Program-made: the position numbers and the translations under genes
In this document: piece after piece, positions 36,301-44,633 of the stretch
Layout: every line of letters begins with the position of its first letter
Numbering within the stretch: the first letter of the stretch is position 1
Assembly (NCBI RefSeq): GCF_000092425.1
Contig: NC_014221.1
Span: 2,175,001 to 2,239,000, forward strand
Origin: Truepera radiovictrix DSM 17093
GTDB taxonomy: Bacteria > Deinococcota > Deinococci > Deinococcales > Trueperaceae
Direction: 5' to 3'
Length of the DNA: 64,000 nt
The notes under the pieces: generated by a model
What the model was told of the DNA's origin: nothing
The model's input: the letters and a program-made list of their open reading frames with translations, nothing else
Databases searched by the model: none

Positions 36301-36468
36301 TACGTCACCCTCAACCGCTGCTGCTGGGCGCTCTACGGCGCGCTCGACACCCGCGACGGCACGCTCTCCTTGACCGTCGGCTACCCCGGCGCCGGCGAGG
36401 GCTTTTTCGAGTCCGCCTTTGAAACCCCCTTGGCGCTGCCGCGGCGGCGTCCGGAGGGGGGCTTTTAA
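33310..36468 (+). CDS. lptD: LptD-like outer-membrane assembly protein
   Basis: From the GTG at 33310 the protein has about 1052 residues: a signal peptide ending near LLTTAAA, an OstA/LptA-like beta-taco domain (about 35-180), then a long region rich in aromatic/glycine beta-strands. LptD hallmarks are the paired cysteines in SPCSRC, the pre-barrel motif LPSMVLPVMVVPLGP, and a C-terminal RCCW segment comparable to the adjacent cysteines of LptD. In diderms LptD inserts LPS into the outer membrane; the cargo in Deinococcota is unclear. The start is uncertain because the signal peptide is encoded in spacer-repeat sequence; GTG codons at 33321 or 33390 are alternatives. Confidence 0.8.
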   Translation: MRRVACGSWRVARVLWRLLRQHPPRFVLLATGYWLLTTAAAVEIRVLEADTLEIRPISVPGGEATELLVITGSPVRMEVGGDAITAEYIEFDREARLMRIVGPGDVGFEGVTTQGRDYLLDVSSEELSVRDVVIFTEPIDIQGVQATRMPGQIDITAGAFSPCSRCDQEVQDYRFSADRLILYPGDRLVAYGVTVFVRELPSMVLPVMVVPLGPEDRRPRFSVSQGSATTRAEAALDWPYVLGADAFGTLSLRYYADVTPGASRGPTEGLLGGRVDESYLGGGFDGRFYTATGEGEFGVFYTPAFVDPFAPGGRTQDQLELTLGYSTQEALGGTQFEVLIERDDTLSPRILTYTARVGGSLGGPLAPFGVRYVTQGFFDLDPDDAVFTPSYRDPEGPLRTLSRVQVTQDDGVRFSVGPFTLSGLRLDAGAFEDFANPNNLSAQLSPVTLGGRAVVQHGRLLAGHTVELAPVVPFAGASLSGRTTFTGQYYTSQNTGGEFERLVDWNTSLTARQEFGVGSLELALRRNILEGETPFSFDARATPNNRTDLTSTFRFRPAAWFDLQLREVYVFEDARAIDAVGPGPLESRLTLFGNVNWLNVSLEHLYDFAEGDPGVLSGTLDVRTPEGFLELPVDARVRIDGAYDLDVTGDRVTGAPRNASEVGATLELGYLDLVRLDASSGYDWEALPGFDEGFDEDFGALARAAASPDLAPAQAQPQGVPRWRPLELGVSVGTLPAATGALGAEGGLGARVFYQRDLNVGRPEAVGFELAAPLGPVQLAAEQIFDFASRSDDSLFQLTWPGVAQLSGTGFRLLPPTLLGLTPDPRRATTYQLSLLDQTNPNAEVYELTYRTTYGPFSDPVSFEERLGFFNTSFVANIELLHSYLQTPVGPIGFGVDFLGQLLLADDALAVSYLSSSDLTLSVDVLSRVGLQGSLAYGATFDPSSGTFSQRALALNDFGLTVRVLDDLYVSALITDLWDFTGTRADASSPFNLQPILYVTLNRCCWALYGALDTRDGTLSLTVGYPGAGEGFFESAFETPLALPRRRPEGGF
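33312..33420. repeat. Spacer repeat encoding the LptD-like signal peptide
   Basis: GTGTGGC-type units (33318-33355) and CTACTGGCTACCGGCTACTG units (33390-33415) repeat the pattern of 32077-32220. Here they are read through in frame, giving RRVACGSWRVARVLW and LLATGYWLLT in the signal peptide. Confidence 0.6.
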
Positions 36469-36470
36469 CG

Positions 36471-36526
36471 GCAGGTAGCATCTGGTCATAGCAGGTAGCA
36501 TCTGGTCACGGCAGGTAGCATCTGGT
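36471..36526. repeat. Tandem repeat, three copies of a 20-bp unit
   Basis: The 16-bp core GCAGGTAGCATCTGGT starts at 36471, 36491 and 36511 with a strict 20-bp period. It lies just after the LptD-like stop and upstream of a lipoprotein gene. Confidence 0.85.
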
Positions 36527-36623
36527 GGACGACGCTCTCACACGGCAAAGCGCCCCCTGCACCCACCCCCCGAGAGGTGGCGGTAGCACCGTCTCGCGCC
36601 ACCGCTTACGAGAAAGGAGCACG

Positions 36624-37976
36624 ATGCTAGGCGACACGACCCAAGTAGGTATGGCCCAAGGAGCGCTGGCCCCAGCCGGTAAGCGCCGTCCCCGCGCCGC
36701 GCGCCTCGGCGCAGCCCTTGCAGCCCTGTACGCGCTCCTCGGCGCGGCGCTCCTGACTGCTTGCACCGGCACCGCCGAGCCCGGCAACCCGGTCTTGCTG
36801 ATCGTCGGCCAGGGGGACGCCGAAGCGAGCGAGGTCGTGCTGATCGAAGACACCTTCGCGGTGCGGGGGGCGACGCCGGACCGCTTCGCCTTCGTGGCGG
36901 GGAGTGCGCGGCCCCTCCCCGCCCCCGCCGTGGCCTACGACGTCGTCGACCGCACCACGACCCGCCGCGAGTTGGTGGTGCTCTCCCGGGGCGCCGCCCA
37001 AGCCGGGAGCGCCCCCGCGCAGCTCACCTTTTTCGCGCTGAGCGGCCTTAACGCCGCCAATCCCGAGGCTTTTACCCAGACGCGGCAGCTCGAGCTCGGT
37101 GAGCTCGAGATCCTGCCCAACCTCCCGACCCCGAGCTTCTGCCCGGTCGACGTGCAGGTGACCCACAACGGCCTCTACGCGGCGGTGCTGAATAACCCGC
37201 AGGTGTGCGGCGGCAACGCCATCAACGCGTCCGTCGACATCCTCGACCTCGCGGGCGGGCGGCTCGTCGAGCGCGTCGCGGGGGGGGTGCTGCCGGCGGG
37301 GCTCTTCCTCAACCAGACCCCCGCTGAAGACCTGCTGCTCTTTGCGACCGCGGCGCCCGGGCGGATCAACGTGCAGGCGCTGACCATGCCGCGCCCCGGC
37401 GCGACTTTCGGCCCCGGCGACAGCCTCGAGCAGCGCGCCCTCACGACCCTCCAGGTCCGCTTGCAGCAGGGCGCTCTGCAGGACGTAGGTGTTGCCAGCG
37501 GGGCGCCCGCCGGCGGCGCCCCCGCGCGGCTCGTCGCGCTCTTTGACGAAGCGCTCATCAGCGTCCCCGACTACCTCGGCGCCGCGCCGCAACCGGACGC
37601 GCCCATCGCCACGCCAACGGGAAACCGCCAGCTCATCCGCGACGACACCCTGCGGACACCCGCCACGCTCATCCTGGGAGCGCCGCAGAGCAACCGCTTC
37701 ACCCTCGTCCCACCCCCGCAGCAGGGCGCCGCACCGGTTCCCGTCAACGGCTTTGTACGCGCCGAAGCGGCGGTGATCCAGGAGAGCGCCGGCGCTGGCT
37801 CCGGCTTCGTCTACTTCGCCTCGAGCCTCTCGGGGGCGCAGCTCTCGGTCTTCGACCTGCGCGGGTACCGCGAGGGGAGTGCGCTGAGCGCGGTGCCCTT
37901 CGCGGTACCCGAGATCACGCAGCCGAGCTTTGTCACCTGGGTGCAGGCGGCGCCGAGCTTGCCGAGCGCGCCCTAA
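36624..37976 (+). CDS. Lipoprotein of unknown function, possibly beta-propeller
   Basis: From the ATG at 36624 (GAAAGGAG before it) the protein has 450 residues, with a long N-region, a hydrophobic segment and a lipobox LLTAC (C47). The rest alternates beta-type strands with Pro/Ala/Gly-rich loops, and phrases like VTHNGLYAAVLNNPQVCGGN suggest a YVTN/propeller-like fold. No catalytic motif is recognised. It may belong with the LptD-like gene upstream, since only the repeat and about 100 bp separate them. It overlaps the 3' end of the convergent MscS gene by 4 bp. Confidence 0.65.
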   Translation: MLGDTTQVGMAQGALAPAGKRRPRAARLGAALAALYALLGAALLTACTGTAEPGNPVLLIVGQGDAEASEVVLIEDTFAVRGATPDRFAFVAGSARPLPAPAVAYDVVDRTTTRRELVVLSRGAAQAGSAPAQLTFFALSGLNAANPEAFTQTRQLELGELEILPNLPTPSFCPVDVQVTHNGLYAAVLNNPQVCGGNAINASVDILDLAGGRLVERVAGGVLPAGLFLNQTPAEDLLLFATAAPGRINVQALTMPRPGATFGPGDSLEQRALTTLQVRLQQGALQDVGVASGAPAGGAPARLVALFDEALISVPDYLGAAPQPDAPIATPTGNRQLIRDDTLRTPATLILGAPQSNRFTLVPPPQQGAAPVPVNGFVRAEAAVIQESAGAGSGFVYFASSLSGAQLSVFDLRGYREGSALSAVPFAVPEITQPSFVTWVQAAPSLPSAP

Positions 37977-39358
37977 GAGTGCTCGCGCTCCCTAGGGGCG
38001 TGCTCGGCGCGCGCTTCCGGCCCCCCGCCCAAAGCGGGCTTCTGCCCCTCGCCCCAGTAGAGCGTGACGTGCGGGTAGGGGATCTCGATGCCCTCCCTTT
38101 CCAAACGGTTTTTGATGCGCCGCCGGAACTCGCGCGAGACCCCCCACTGCTCTTTGGGGAGCGTGCGGAAAAGCACCCGGATCACCACCCCCGACGCGCC
38201 GAGCGCCTCGACCCCGGTCACCTCGGGGAGCCCCACGACGCGCCAGCTCCAACCGAGCGCCTCGGTGAGCTTTTCCGCCTCGTCGGTGATGACCTCGAGC
38301 GCCCGGTCGAGGTCGCTGCGGTAACTCACCTCGACGTCGACCACCGCGCGCGACCAGTCTTTGCTGGCGACCGTCACCTTGTCGATCTGCCCGTTCGGGA
38401 TGACGTGCACCTGACCGTCGAGCGAACGCAGCGTGGTGATGCGCAGGTTCACGCTCTCCACCGCGCCCGAAAAGTTGCCGATGGTGACGACGTCGCCGAC
38501 GCCGAACTGGTCCTCGGCGAGGATGAAAAACCCGGTGATGACGTCTTTGACCAAGGACTGCGCGCCGAAGGAGACCGCCAGACCCAAAATCCCGACCCCG
38601 GTAAGCAGCGCCGAGACGTTCGCCCCCGCTTGCGCCAGGACGAACAGGACGAAAAAGGTAATGAGCACGATGCGCGCGCTTGACTCGACGACGTTGCGGA
38701 TCGTGGCGGCCCGCGCGACCTGACGCTCGAAGCGCTGGCCGCTAATGGGCGTGAGCGCCCGCGCCGTTTTGCGCACGAGGCGCAGGAGCACGTAGATAAG
38801 CGCCCCGACGATGATCACGCTGATGATCCGCCCGAGCCCGCCGCCGAGGAGCCAGTCGCGCACCGCCAGGGCGAGCGTCTGCAGGATCGGCACGCGGTGG
38901 CGCAGGGCGAAGAGCCCGAGCGTGAGTAGAGCGCCCAGCACCGCCGAGGCGGTGATCAAATAGCGCCGCAGCACCATCGTCCGCCCCCGCTCGGCCTCCT
39001 TCTGCGCGTCGTCCCACAGCTCGCGCTTGGCGATGACGTCGCGAGCGGCGCGCGCCCAGCGGTCGATAAAAAACCAGAGCGCGCCGAAGAGCAAAAGCCC
39101 GATACCGAGGTCGACGAAGAGGTTGCCGAAAAACTGCAGCGGTGCGGTCTGCACGTCCGTCCACAGCTCGGTGAGCCACGTCGTGTCCTGCACCTCGGCG
39201 ATGACGTTGAGTTCGAGCAGGGGGACCTCGAGCAGCTCCGCTGCCGTCCCCTCGGCCCCCCCCGTCGGGTCCGCGGTCGCGGCGCCCGTGGGGGCGTCCG
39301 GTGCAGCTTCGTCGGCAGGGGCCGTGCCCTGAAAGAGGGAGTTCAACAGGTTAGCCAA
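37973..39358 (-). CDS. MscS-family mechanosensitive channel
   Basis: The 461-residue protein has an extended N-terminal part with about five membrane segments and then the MscS core: the pore helix region ALLTGVGILGLAVSFGAQSLVKDVITGFF, the beta domain EDQFGVGDVVTIGNFSGAVESV, and the C-terminal alpha/beta domain with YPHVTLYWGEG. Such channels release solutes on hypo-osmotic shock. It starts at a TTG preceded by GAGGTG. A Pro/Ala/Gly-rich stretch (about 12-45) precedes the first membrane segment. Confidence 0.92.
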   Translation of the reverse strand: MANLLNSLFQGTAPADEAAPDAPTGAATADPTGGAEGTAAELLEVPLLELNVIAEVQDTTWLTELWTDVQTAPLQFFGNLFVDLGIGLLLFGALWFFIDRWARAARDVIAKRELWDDAQKEAERGRTMVLRRYLITASAVLGALLTLGLFALRHRVPILQTLALAVRDWLLGGGLGRIISVIIVGALIYVLLRLVRKTARALTPISGQRFERQVARAATIRNVVESSARIVLITFFVLFVLAQAGANVSALLTGVGILGLAVSFGAQSLVKDVITGFFILAEDQFGVGDVVTIGNFSGAVESVNLRITTLRSLDGQVHVIPNGQIDKVTVASKDWSRAVVDVEVSYRSDLDRALEVITDEAEKLTEALGWSWRVVGLPEVTGVEALGASGVVIRVLFRTLPKEQWGVSREFRRRIKNRLEREGIEIPYPHVTLYWGEGQKPALGGGPEARAEHAPREREHS

Positions 39359-39706
39359 AAGACACCTCGTTTCGCGCGGGAAGGAGCGCGTGAGCGTCTA
39401 CCCGGAGCTTCGGCTGAACCGAGATGAGCGTAGGGTGTTGCATGGGCCTACGCAGTAAGGGATAACAGCGCGCGTCTGTCGAGTACTGCAGGGCGCCAAA
39501 GCGCTACGGGGCGCTCCATCCACGATGATACCTGCCCTCACCTTTGTGGCGGCGACGAGGGGCACGCGCGTACCCGGGAGCTATCTCGAGCGAGGCTCCG
39601 CCCCGCGCTTTCTAGCCGTGTCCAACCGCCAGTCGAGCGCCTGTAACGCGCGGCTCACGGGCCACACGCCCTTTATCCCATGCGGGCGCCAACGCGGCAA
39701 CAGCCC
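39359..39706. other. Gap without a recognisable gene
   Basis: About 350 bp between mscS and plsX, both on the minus strand. A 61-codon plus-strand frame exists (39525-39710), but its composition and lack of a ribosome binding site give no support. No clear terminator was found. Confidence 0.5.
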
Positions 39707-40756
39707 CTAGGAAGCCCTAGCTGGCTCCAAAGCCGCCATCCCCGCTTTGATCTTCGGCAGCAGCTCGGCCTCCACGGCGCGCTTGGCGGTCAGGAGCGCG
39801 TTTTTGATCGCCCGCGCGTCCGACGAACCGTGACCGATAAACGCGTACCCGTCGACCCCTAGTAGCGGCTGCGCGCCGTACTCGGCGGGGTCGAGGCGCG
39901 CGGCGACGCGGCGGAGCGCCGACCTGACCAGGGCGGCCCCGAGCTTCGTGCCGAACCCACCCCCCGTGAGCGCCTCCCGCACCCACCCGAAGATCACCTT
40001 GGCTTCGCCCTCGGCGAGCTTGAGCATCACGTTGCCGGTAAACCCGTCGGCGACCACCACGTCGGTAGTGCCTTTGAGGAGGTCGCGCCCCTCGACGTTG
40101 CCGTAAAAGGCGATGCCGGGGGTTTTCTGCAACAGCGCGTGCGCCTCGCGGGTGAGCTCGTTGCCCTTTTCGGGCTCCTCGCCGATCGAGATCAGCCCGA
40201 CCGAAGGGTTCGGAAGCCCGTAAAAGAGGCGCGCGTACACGCTCCCCATGACCGCGAACTGCTGCAGGTGCGTCGGCCGACAGTCGGCGTTGGCGCCCGC
40301 GTCGATCAGGGCGCAAAACCCCTTGGCGGTCGGGATGTTGGCCAAAATCGCGGGGCGCTCGACCCCTTTAAGGCGGCCCAGCACAAAGAGCGCGGCGGCC
40401 ATCGTGGCACCCGAGTGACCGACCGAGACGCACGCCGAGGCGTCTCCCTCCTTGGTCAGGCGCATCGCTTGCATGATGCTCGAGTCTTTGCGCCGCCGCA
40501 CCTCGGCGGCGTGGTCCTCCATCCGCACGGTGTCGGGGGCGTGATGCACGGGCAGCTCGCCCCCTTGCGCGCGCAGCTCCTGCCGGATCGCCCCCTCGTC
40601 GCCCACGAGCACGACCGACACCCCCTCGCGGGCGGCGGCGAGCGCGCCGGCGACGGCCGCTTGGGGCATGGCGTCCCCCCCCATGGCGTCGAGCGCGACG
40701 GTGTAACGCGGGGCTCTGTCGTGAGGTGACGTCGTCGGGGAGGGTGAGGTGTTCAT
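39707..40756 (-). CDS. plsX: Phosphate acyltransferase PlsX
   Basis: The 349-residue protein has PlsX signatures: ALDAMGGDAMPQAAV at the N-terminus, SVGHSGATMAAALFVLGRLKGVERPA, and VVVADGFTGNVMLKLAEG. PlsX makes acyl-phosphate from acyl-ACP for glycerol-3-phosphate acylation by PlsY, starting phospholipid synthesis. It is usually next to fab genes, but here it stands alone and divergent from a pseudouridine synthase. TATACT lies 6 nt before the ATG. Confidence 0.95.
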   Translation of the reverse strand: MNTSPSPTTSPHDRAPRYTVALDAMGGDAMPQAAVAGALAAAREGVSVVLVGDEGAIRQELRAQGGELPVHHAPDTVRMEDHAAEVRRRKDSSIMQAMRLTKEGDASACVSVGHSGATMAAALFVLGRLKGVERPAILANIPTAKGFCALIDAGANADCRPTHLQQFAVMGSVYARLFYGLPNPSVGLISIGEEPEKGNELTREAHALLQKTPGIAFYGNVEGRDLLKGTTDVVVADGFTGNVMLKLAEGEAKVIFGWVREALTGGGFGTKLGAALVRSALRRVAARLDPAEYGAQPLLGVDGYAFIGHGSSDARAIKNALLTAKRAVEAELLPKIKAGMAALEPARAS

Positions 40757-40762
40757 GGTCGT

Positions 40763-40768
40763 AGTATA
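40763..40768 (-). promoter_or_regulatory. Leaderless -10 box of plsX
   Basis: TATACT on the minus strand, then ACGACC, then ATG. It faces away from the TAGACT box at 40856, so two leaderless promoters diverge within about 110 bp. Confidence 0.65.
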
Positions 40769-40855
40769 CGTGCCGCTGCGCGCGCGCGACCGGATAGACC
40801 GGCCCCGGTGCCCTCGAGGGTTCTCTTACAAGACGCCGCGCCCTTGTTCAGGCGG

Positions 40856-40861
40856 TAGACT
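40856..40861 (+). promoter_or_regulatory. Leaderless -10 box of the pseudouridine synthase gene
   Basis: TAGACT, six bases, GTG, identical in box and spacing to those at 19328 and 31003. Confidence 0.6.
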
Positions 40862-40867
40862 AGCGGG

Positions 40868-41806
40868 GTGGACGTACGGGTTTTTGAAGCCCCTGCCGGC
40901 GAGCGCCTCGACGTCGCCATCGCAGTGGCGCTCGAGCTCTCGCGCACGTACGCTAAAGACCTCGTGCTCGGCGGCTACGTGCAGTTAGATGGGCAACCGG
41001 TCGCCAAAGCTTCGACCAAGCTCTCGGGGCGCGAGCTCGTGTCGGTGGTGCTCCCCCCCCCGCGGCCTTTACGCGTCGAACCCGAAAACACGCCGCTCGA
41101 CATCATCTACGAGGACGACGACCTCGCGGCCATCGACAAACCCCCCGGGATGACCGCCCACCCGACCGCTACGGTCCGCGAGGGAACGGTGGTCAACGCC
41201 CTGCTAGGTCGGATGGCGCTCGCCAAGGAGAAGCTCTTCGACCCCGAGGACGAGGACTACCGCCCCGGCATCGTGCACCGGCTCGACAAGGAGACCTCGG
41301 GGGTGATGGTGGTCGCCAAAAACGACGCGGCGCACCGCGAGCTCGCGAGCGCCTTTAAAAAGCGCCTCACCGAAAAGGAGTACATCGCTATCGCCGTCGG
41401 CACCCTCGAGGACGACCTCTACATGGACGGCCCCATCGGACGCCACCCCCACCACGGGCGTAAGATGACCGTCGGCGGCAACAACCCGCGGAGCGCCTCG
41501 ACCTACTTTCGGGTGCTCGCGCGCACCCGCGAAGCGGTCCTGGTGCGCGCCAAACCCCACACCGGGCGCACGCACCAGATCCGCGTGCACCTCGCGCACC
41601 TGGGCGCTCCGATCTTGGGCGACAGCGTCTACGGCAAACCCTCGCCGCTTATAGCCCGCCACGCGCTACACGCGCAGCGCCTGAGCCTCCCCCACCCCCG
41701 CGACCACCACGCGATCACCTTCTCCGCTCAAGTCCCCTTAGACATGGTGAGCGCCTGGGTTAGCCTGGGTGGCACCTGGCCCCCCGAGGGCGAGCCGCAC
41801 CTCTAG
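40868..41806 (+). CDS. RluD-family 23S rRNA pseudouridine synthase
   Basis: The 312-residue protein has an N-terminal S4 RNA-binding domain (about 10-65) and a catalytic domain with the signature HRLDKETSG (137-145, catalytic D140), then RKMTVGGN and KPHTGRTHQIRVHLAHLG. This matches the RluA/RluD family, which isomerises uridines in 23S rRNA. The exact positions modified are inferred, with RluD-type (helix 69) the likeliest. Confidence 0.93.
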   Translation: MDVRVFEAPAGERLDVAIAVALELSRTYAKDLVLGGYVQLDGQPVAKASTKLSGRELVSVVLPPPRPLRVEPENTPLDIIYEDDDLAAIDKPPGMTAHPTATVREGTVVNALLGRMALAKEKLFDPEDEDYRPGIVHRLDKETSGVMVVAKNDAAHRELASAFKKRLTEKEYIAIAVGTLEDDLYMDGPIGRHPHHGRKMTVGGNNPRSASTYFRVLARTREAVLVRAKPHTGRTHQIRVHLAHLGAPILGDSVYGKPSPLIARHALHAQRLSLPHPRDHHAITFSAQVPLDMVSAWVSLGGTWPPEGEPHL

Positions 41807-42317
41807 GCTGGGCGCAGCCGCGGTCACCTGGGGACCGGTGGGCTCTGGGCTCGGCGCTCGCCGTGGTCCACGCACCCCAGCCCCTAGCCACGGCGGGCTC
41901 GGCGCGTTGGCTAGGGCCCCCGCAGCGCGCCTCCAGCGCGTCTTTAACGCCCCTGGGCGGAACTGAACGCTCACACCGTAACGTTGAAGTGAATTGCGGC
42001 ACATTCGGCCGTGGTAAAGTGGGAGGGTGAGGTTGCGGGCCAGCGTTTCGGCGCTGGGAGCGAGCACGCCCCGCACCCTCACACCGGCAGCGGCTCCGCT
42101 GCCCGCGCTTCAGGACGCGTTCTGGGGAGACGTGGACCGTGCGCACCCCACCTTGCTTTCGTTGCAACCCACGCCGCCCGCGCTACGCCGCGGCGGCCCA
42201 CCTTATCACCTCGTGCAGCGCCTCGAGGAGGGCGGCGACACCTTTACGTCCTGCTACTTGCGCACGCAGCACCGACGAGGCCAGTGCGAGGGGACGAGTT
42301 ACAAAGAGGGGGAACCG
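41807..42317. other. Intergenic region with a candidate promoter
   Basis: About 510 bp before the glycosyltransferase pair. A TAAAGT box at 42015-42020 stands six bases before a GTG at 42027 that is in frame with the glycosyltransferase. The first part could be leader, or a 97-residue N-terminal extension of low complexity. Nothing else is recognised. Confidence 0.45.
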
Positions 42318-44633
42318 GTGAACCGCAGTTCACTTCGCAAAATCGCTGTGATCGGCAACTACCCGCCGCGCCAGTGCGGCATCGCGACCTTTACCGCGGA
42401 CCTCGTCGGGGCGCTCGGTGAGCTTCACGGCCCCGAGGCGGTCTTCGCCGTGGCGATGAACGATACGCCCGAGGGCTACGCCTACCCGCCCGTCGTGCGC
42501 TTCGAGCTGCCGCAGGGCGACCTCAGCCACTACGCGCGCACCGCCGACTTTTTAAACCTGCAAGACGTCGACGTCGTCAACGTGCAGCACGAGTTCGGCA
42601 TCTTCGGCGGGGAGTCCGGCAGCCACCTCCTCACGCTCCTACGCGACCTCAAAGCGCCCGTTGTCACCACCTTGCACACGGTTTTGGAACACCCCACGCC
42701 GCAGCAGCGGCTCGTCATCGAGGAGCTCGCCGCGCTCTCCGAACGCCTCGTGGTGATGAGCGAAAAAGGGCGCGCCTTTTTGGGGAGCGTCTACGGGATC
42801 CCCGAAACCCACGTCGACCTCATCCCGCACGGTATCCCCGACGTCCCCTTTACCGACCCGACCTTCTACAAAGACCGTTTCGGCGTCGAGGACCGGACGG
42901 TCCTCTTGACGTTCGGCCTGCTCTCGCCCAACAAGGGGCTCGAGCACGCCATCCGCGCCCTGCCGCGCATCGTCGAACGCCACCCCGACGTGCTCTACCT
43001 CATCGTCGGCGCGACGCACCCGCACCTCAAACGCAAAAACGGCGAGTCGTACCGCCTGTCGTTGCAGCGCCTCGCGCGCACGCTCGGCGTTGAACACCAC
43101 GTCGTGTTCTACGACCGCTTCGTCGCGCTCGACGAGCTGCTCGCCTTTATCGGCGCCGCCGACGTGTACCTGACCCCTTACGTCAACCGCGAGCAGATCG
43201 TCTCGGGGACGCTCGCTTACGCGCTCGGGGCGGGCAAAGCGGTGATCTCGACGCCCTACTGGTACGCCGAGGAGCTCCTCGCTGAGGGCCGCGGGCGCCT
43301 GACGCCTTTCGCCGACCCCGACGCGCTGGCCGAGAACGTTTTGGCCGTGCTCGACAACGCCCCCGAGCGCAACGCCATGCGCAAACGCGCCTACCTCTAC
43401 GGCCGCGAGATGATCTGGCCCGCCGTCGCCGCGCGCTACACCGAGGTCTTCGGCCGCGCCCGCGAACGCTCGACGAGCGCCTCGCAAGTCGCGCTGCCCA
43501 AACCGCTCGGCGCCCGCCCCCCCGAGTTTCCGCCCCTGGACCTGCGCCACCTGGAGCGCCTAAGCGACGACACCGGCATCTTGCAGCACGCCGTCCACGC
43601 GGTGCCCAACTACAACGAGGGCTACACGACCGACGACAACGCCCGCGCGCTCATCGCCGGAGTGATGCTTGAAGCCTATGACGAGCTCTCGGAGCGGGTG
43701 CGGCGCCTCACCCCGCGCTACCTGGCCTTTTTGCACCACGCCTTCGACCCCGCCACGCGGCGCTTTCGCAACTTTATGGCGTACGACCGCACCTGGCTCG
43801 AGCCGGTCGGCTCCGAAGACGCCCACGGTCGGGCGCTGTGGGCGCTCGGCACCGTTTTGGGCAGCTCGCAAGACCGCTCGCTGCGGGGCGTCGCGGGGGC
43901 GCTTTTCGAGCGGGCGCTGCCCGGTACGCTCGAGTTTACGAGCCCGCGCGCCTGGGCCTTTACCCTCCTCGGCGTCGCCTCGTACCTCGAGCGCTTCGCC
44001 GGCGACCGCAGCGCCCAGGGGGTGCAGGAGGCGCTCGCCGGGCGGCTCGTCAAGCTCTACCGCGACAACGCGTCACCGGCGTGGCCCTGGTTCGAACCGC
44101 TGTTAAGCTACTGCAACGCCAAACTGCCGCACGCGCTCATCACCACCGGACAGCAGCTCGCTCAGCGCGAGCTGCTCGAGATCGGGCTCCAGAGCCTCGA
44201 CTGGCTCATGCAAGAACAAAAACCCAACGGCCACTTTTCCTGGATCGGCTGCAACGGTTTCTACCCGCGCGGCGGCGTGCGCGCCACCTTCGACCAACAG
44301 CCCGTCGAGGCGCACGCGATGGTCTCGGCGTGCCTCGCCGCGCACGCCGCAACGGGCGACGCGCGCTTTCTCAAAGAGGCTCGCTGCGCCTTCGAGTGGT
44401 TTTTGGGCGAAAATGACCTCGGTCTGCCCCTTTTCGATCCCACGACCGGCGGCTGCTTCGACGGCCTCCAACCCGACCGCGTCAACCAGAACCAGGGGGC
44501 GGAGTCGACGCTGGCGTTTTTGCTGTCGCTGCTCGAGCTGCGGCGGAGCTCGCTGCCGCCGACGCTGGCCGCGCCAAACCGCCTGACGCAGCTAGACGCT
44601 GACCCCGCACCGCCCGCGGTGATCGCCGACTGA
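42318..44633 (+). CDS. Glycosyltransferase (GT4) fused to an alpha-helical glycosidase-like domain
   Basis: From the GTG at 42318 (GAGGGGG before it) the protein has 771 residues. Residues 1 to about 390 are a GT4-type transferase: NYPPRQCGIATFTADLV, HGIPDVPFTD, LLSPNKGLEHAI, with the donor-site region near SGTLAYALGAGKAVISTPYWYAEELL. The C-terminal half (about 400-750) is helix-rich with NYNEGYTTDDNARALIAG and resembles alpha/alpha-barrel glycan-active domains. Acceptor and product are unknown. An in-frame GTG at 42027 with a leaderless-type box could add 97 residues. It is coupled (TGATG) to a second glycosyltransferase. Confidence 0.85.
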   Translation: MNRSSLRKIAVIGNYPPRQCGIATFTADLVGALGELHGPEAVFAVAMNDTPEGYAYPPVVRFELPQGDLSHYARTADFLNLQDVDVVNVQHEFGIFGGESGSHLLTLLRDLKAPVVTTLHTVLEHPTPQQRLVIEELAALSERLVVMSEKGRAFLGSVYGIPETHVDLIPHGIPDVPFTDPTFYKDRFGVEDRTVLLTFGLLSPNKGLEHAIRALPRIVERHPDVLYLIVGATHPHLKRKNGESYRLSLQRLARTLGVEHHVVFYDRFVALDELLAFIGAADVYLTPYVNREQIVSGTLAYALGAGKAVISTPYWYAEELLAEGRGRLTPFADPDALAENVLAVLDNAPERNAMRKRAYLYGREMIWPAVAARYTEVFGRARERSTSASQVALPKPLGARPPEFPPLDLRHLERLSDDTGILQHAVHAVPNYNEGYTTDDNARALIAGVMLEAYDELSERVRRLTPRYLAFLHHAFDPATRRFRNFMAYDRTWLEPVGSEDAHGRALWALGTVLGSSQDRSLRGVAGALFERALPGTLEFTSPRAWAFTLLGVASYLERFAGDRSAQGVQEALAGRLVKLYRDNASPAWPWFEPLLSYCNAKLPHALITTGQQLAQRELLEIGLQSLDWLMQEQKPNGHFSWIGCNGFYPRGGVRATFDQQPVEAHAMVSACLAAHAATGDARFLKEARCAFEWFLGENDLGLPLFDPTTGGCFDGLQPDRVNQNQGAESTLAFLLSLLELRRSSLPPTLAAPNRLTQLDADPAPPAVIAD

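Noticed and set aside
39525-39710. 61-codon plus-strand frame in the mscS-plsX gap
   Set aside because: No ribosome site or coding-like composition; it runs into the plsX stop region.
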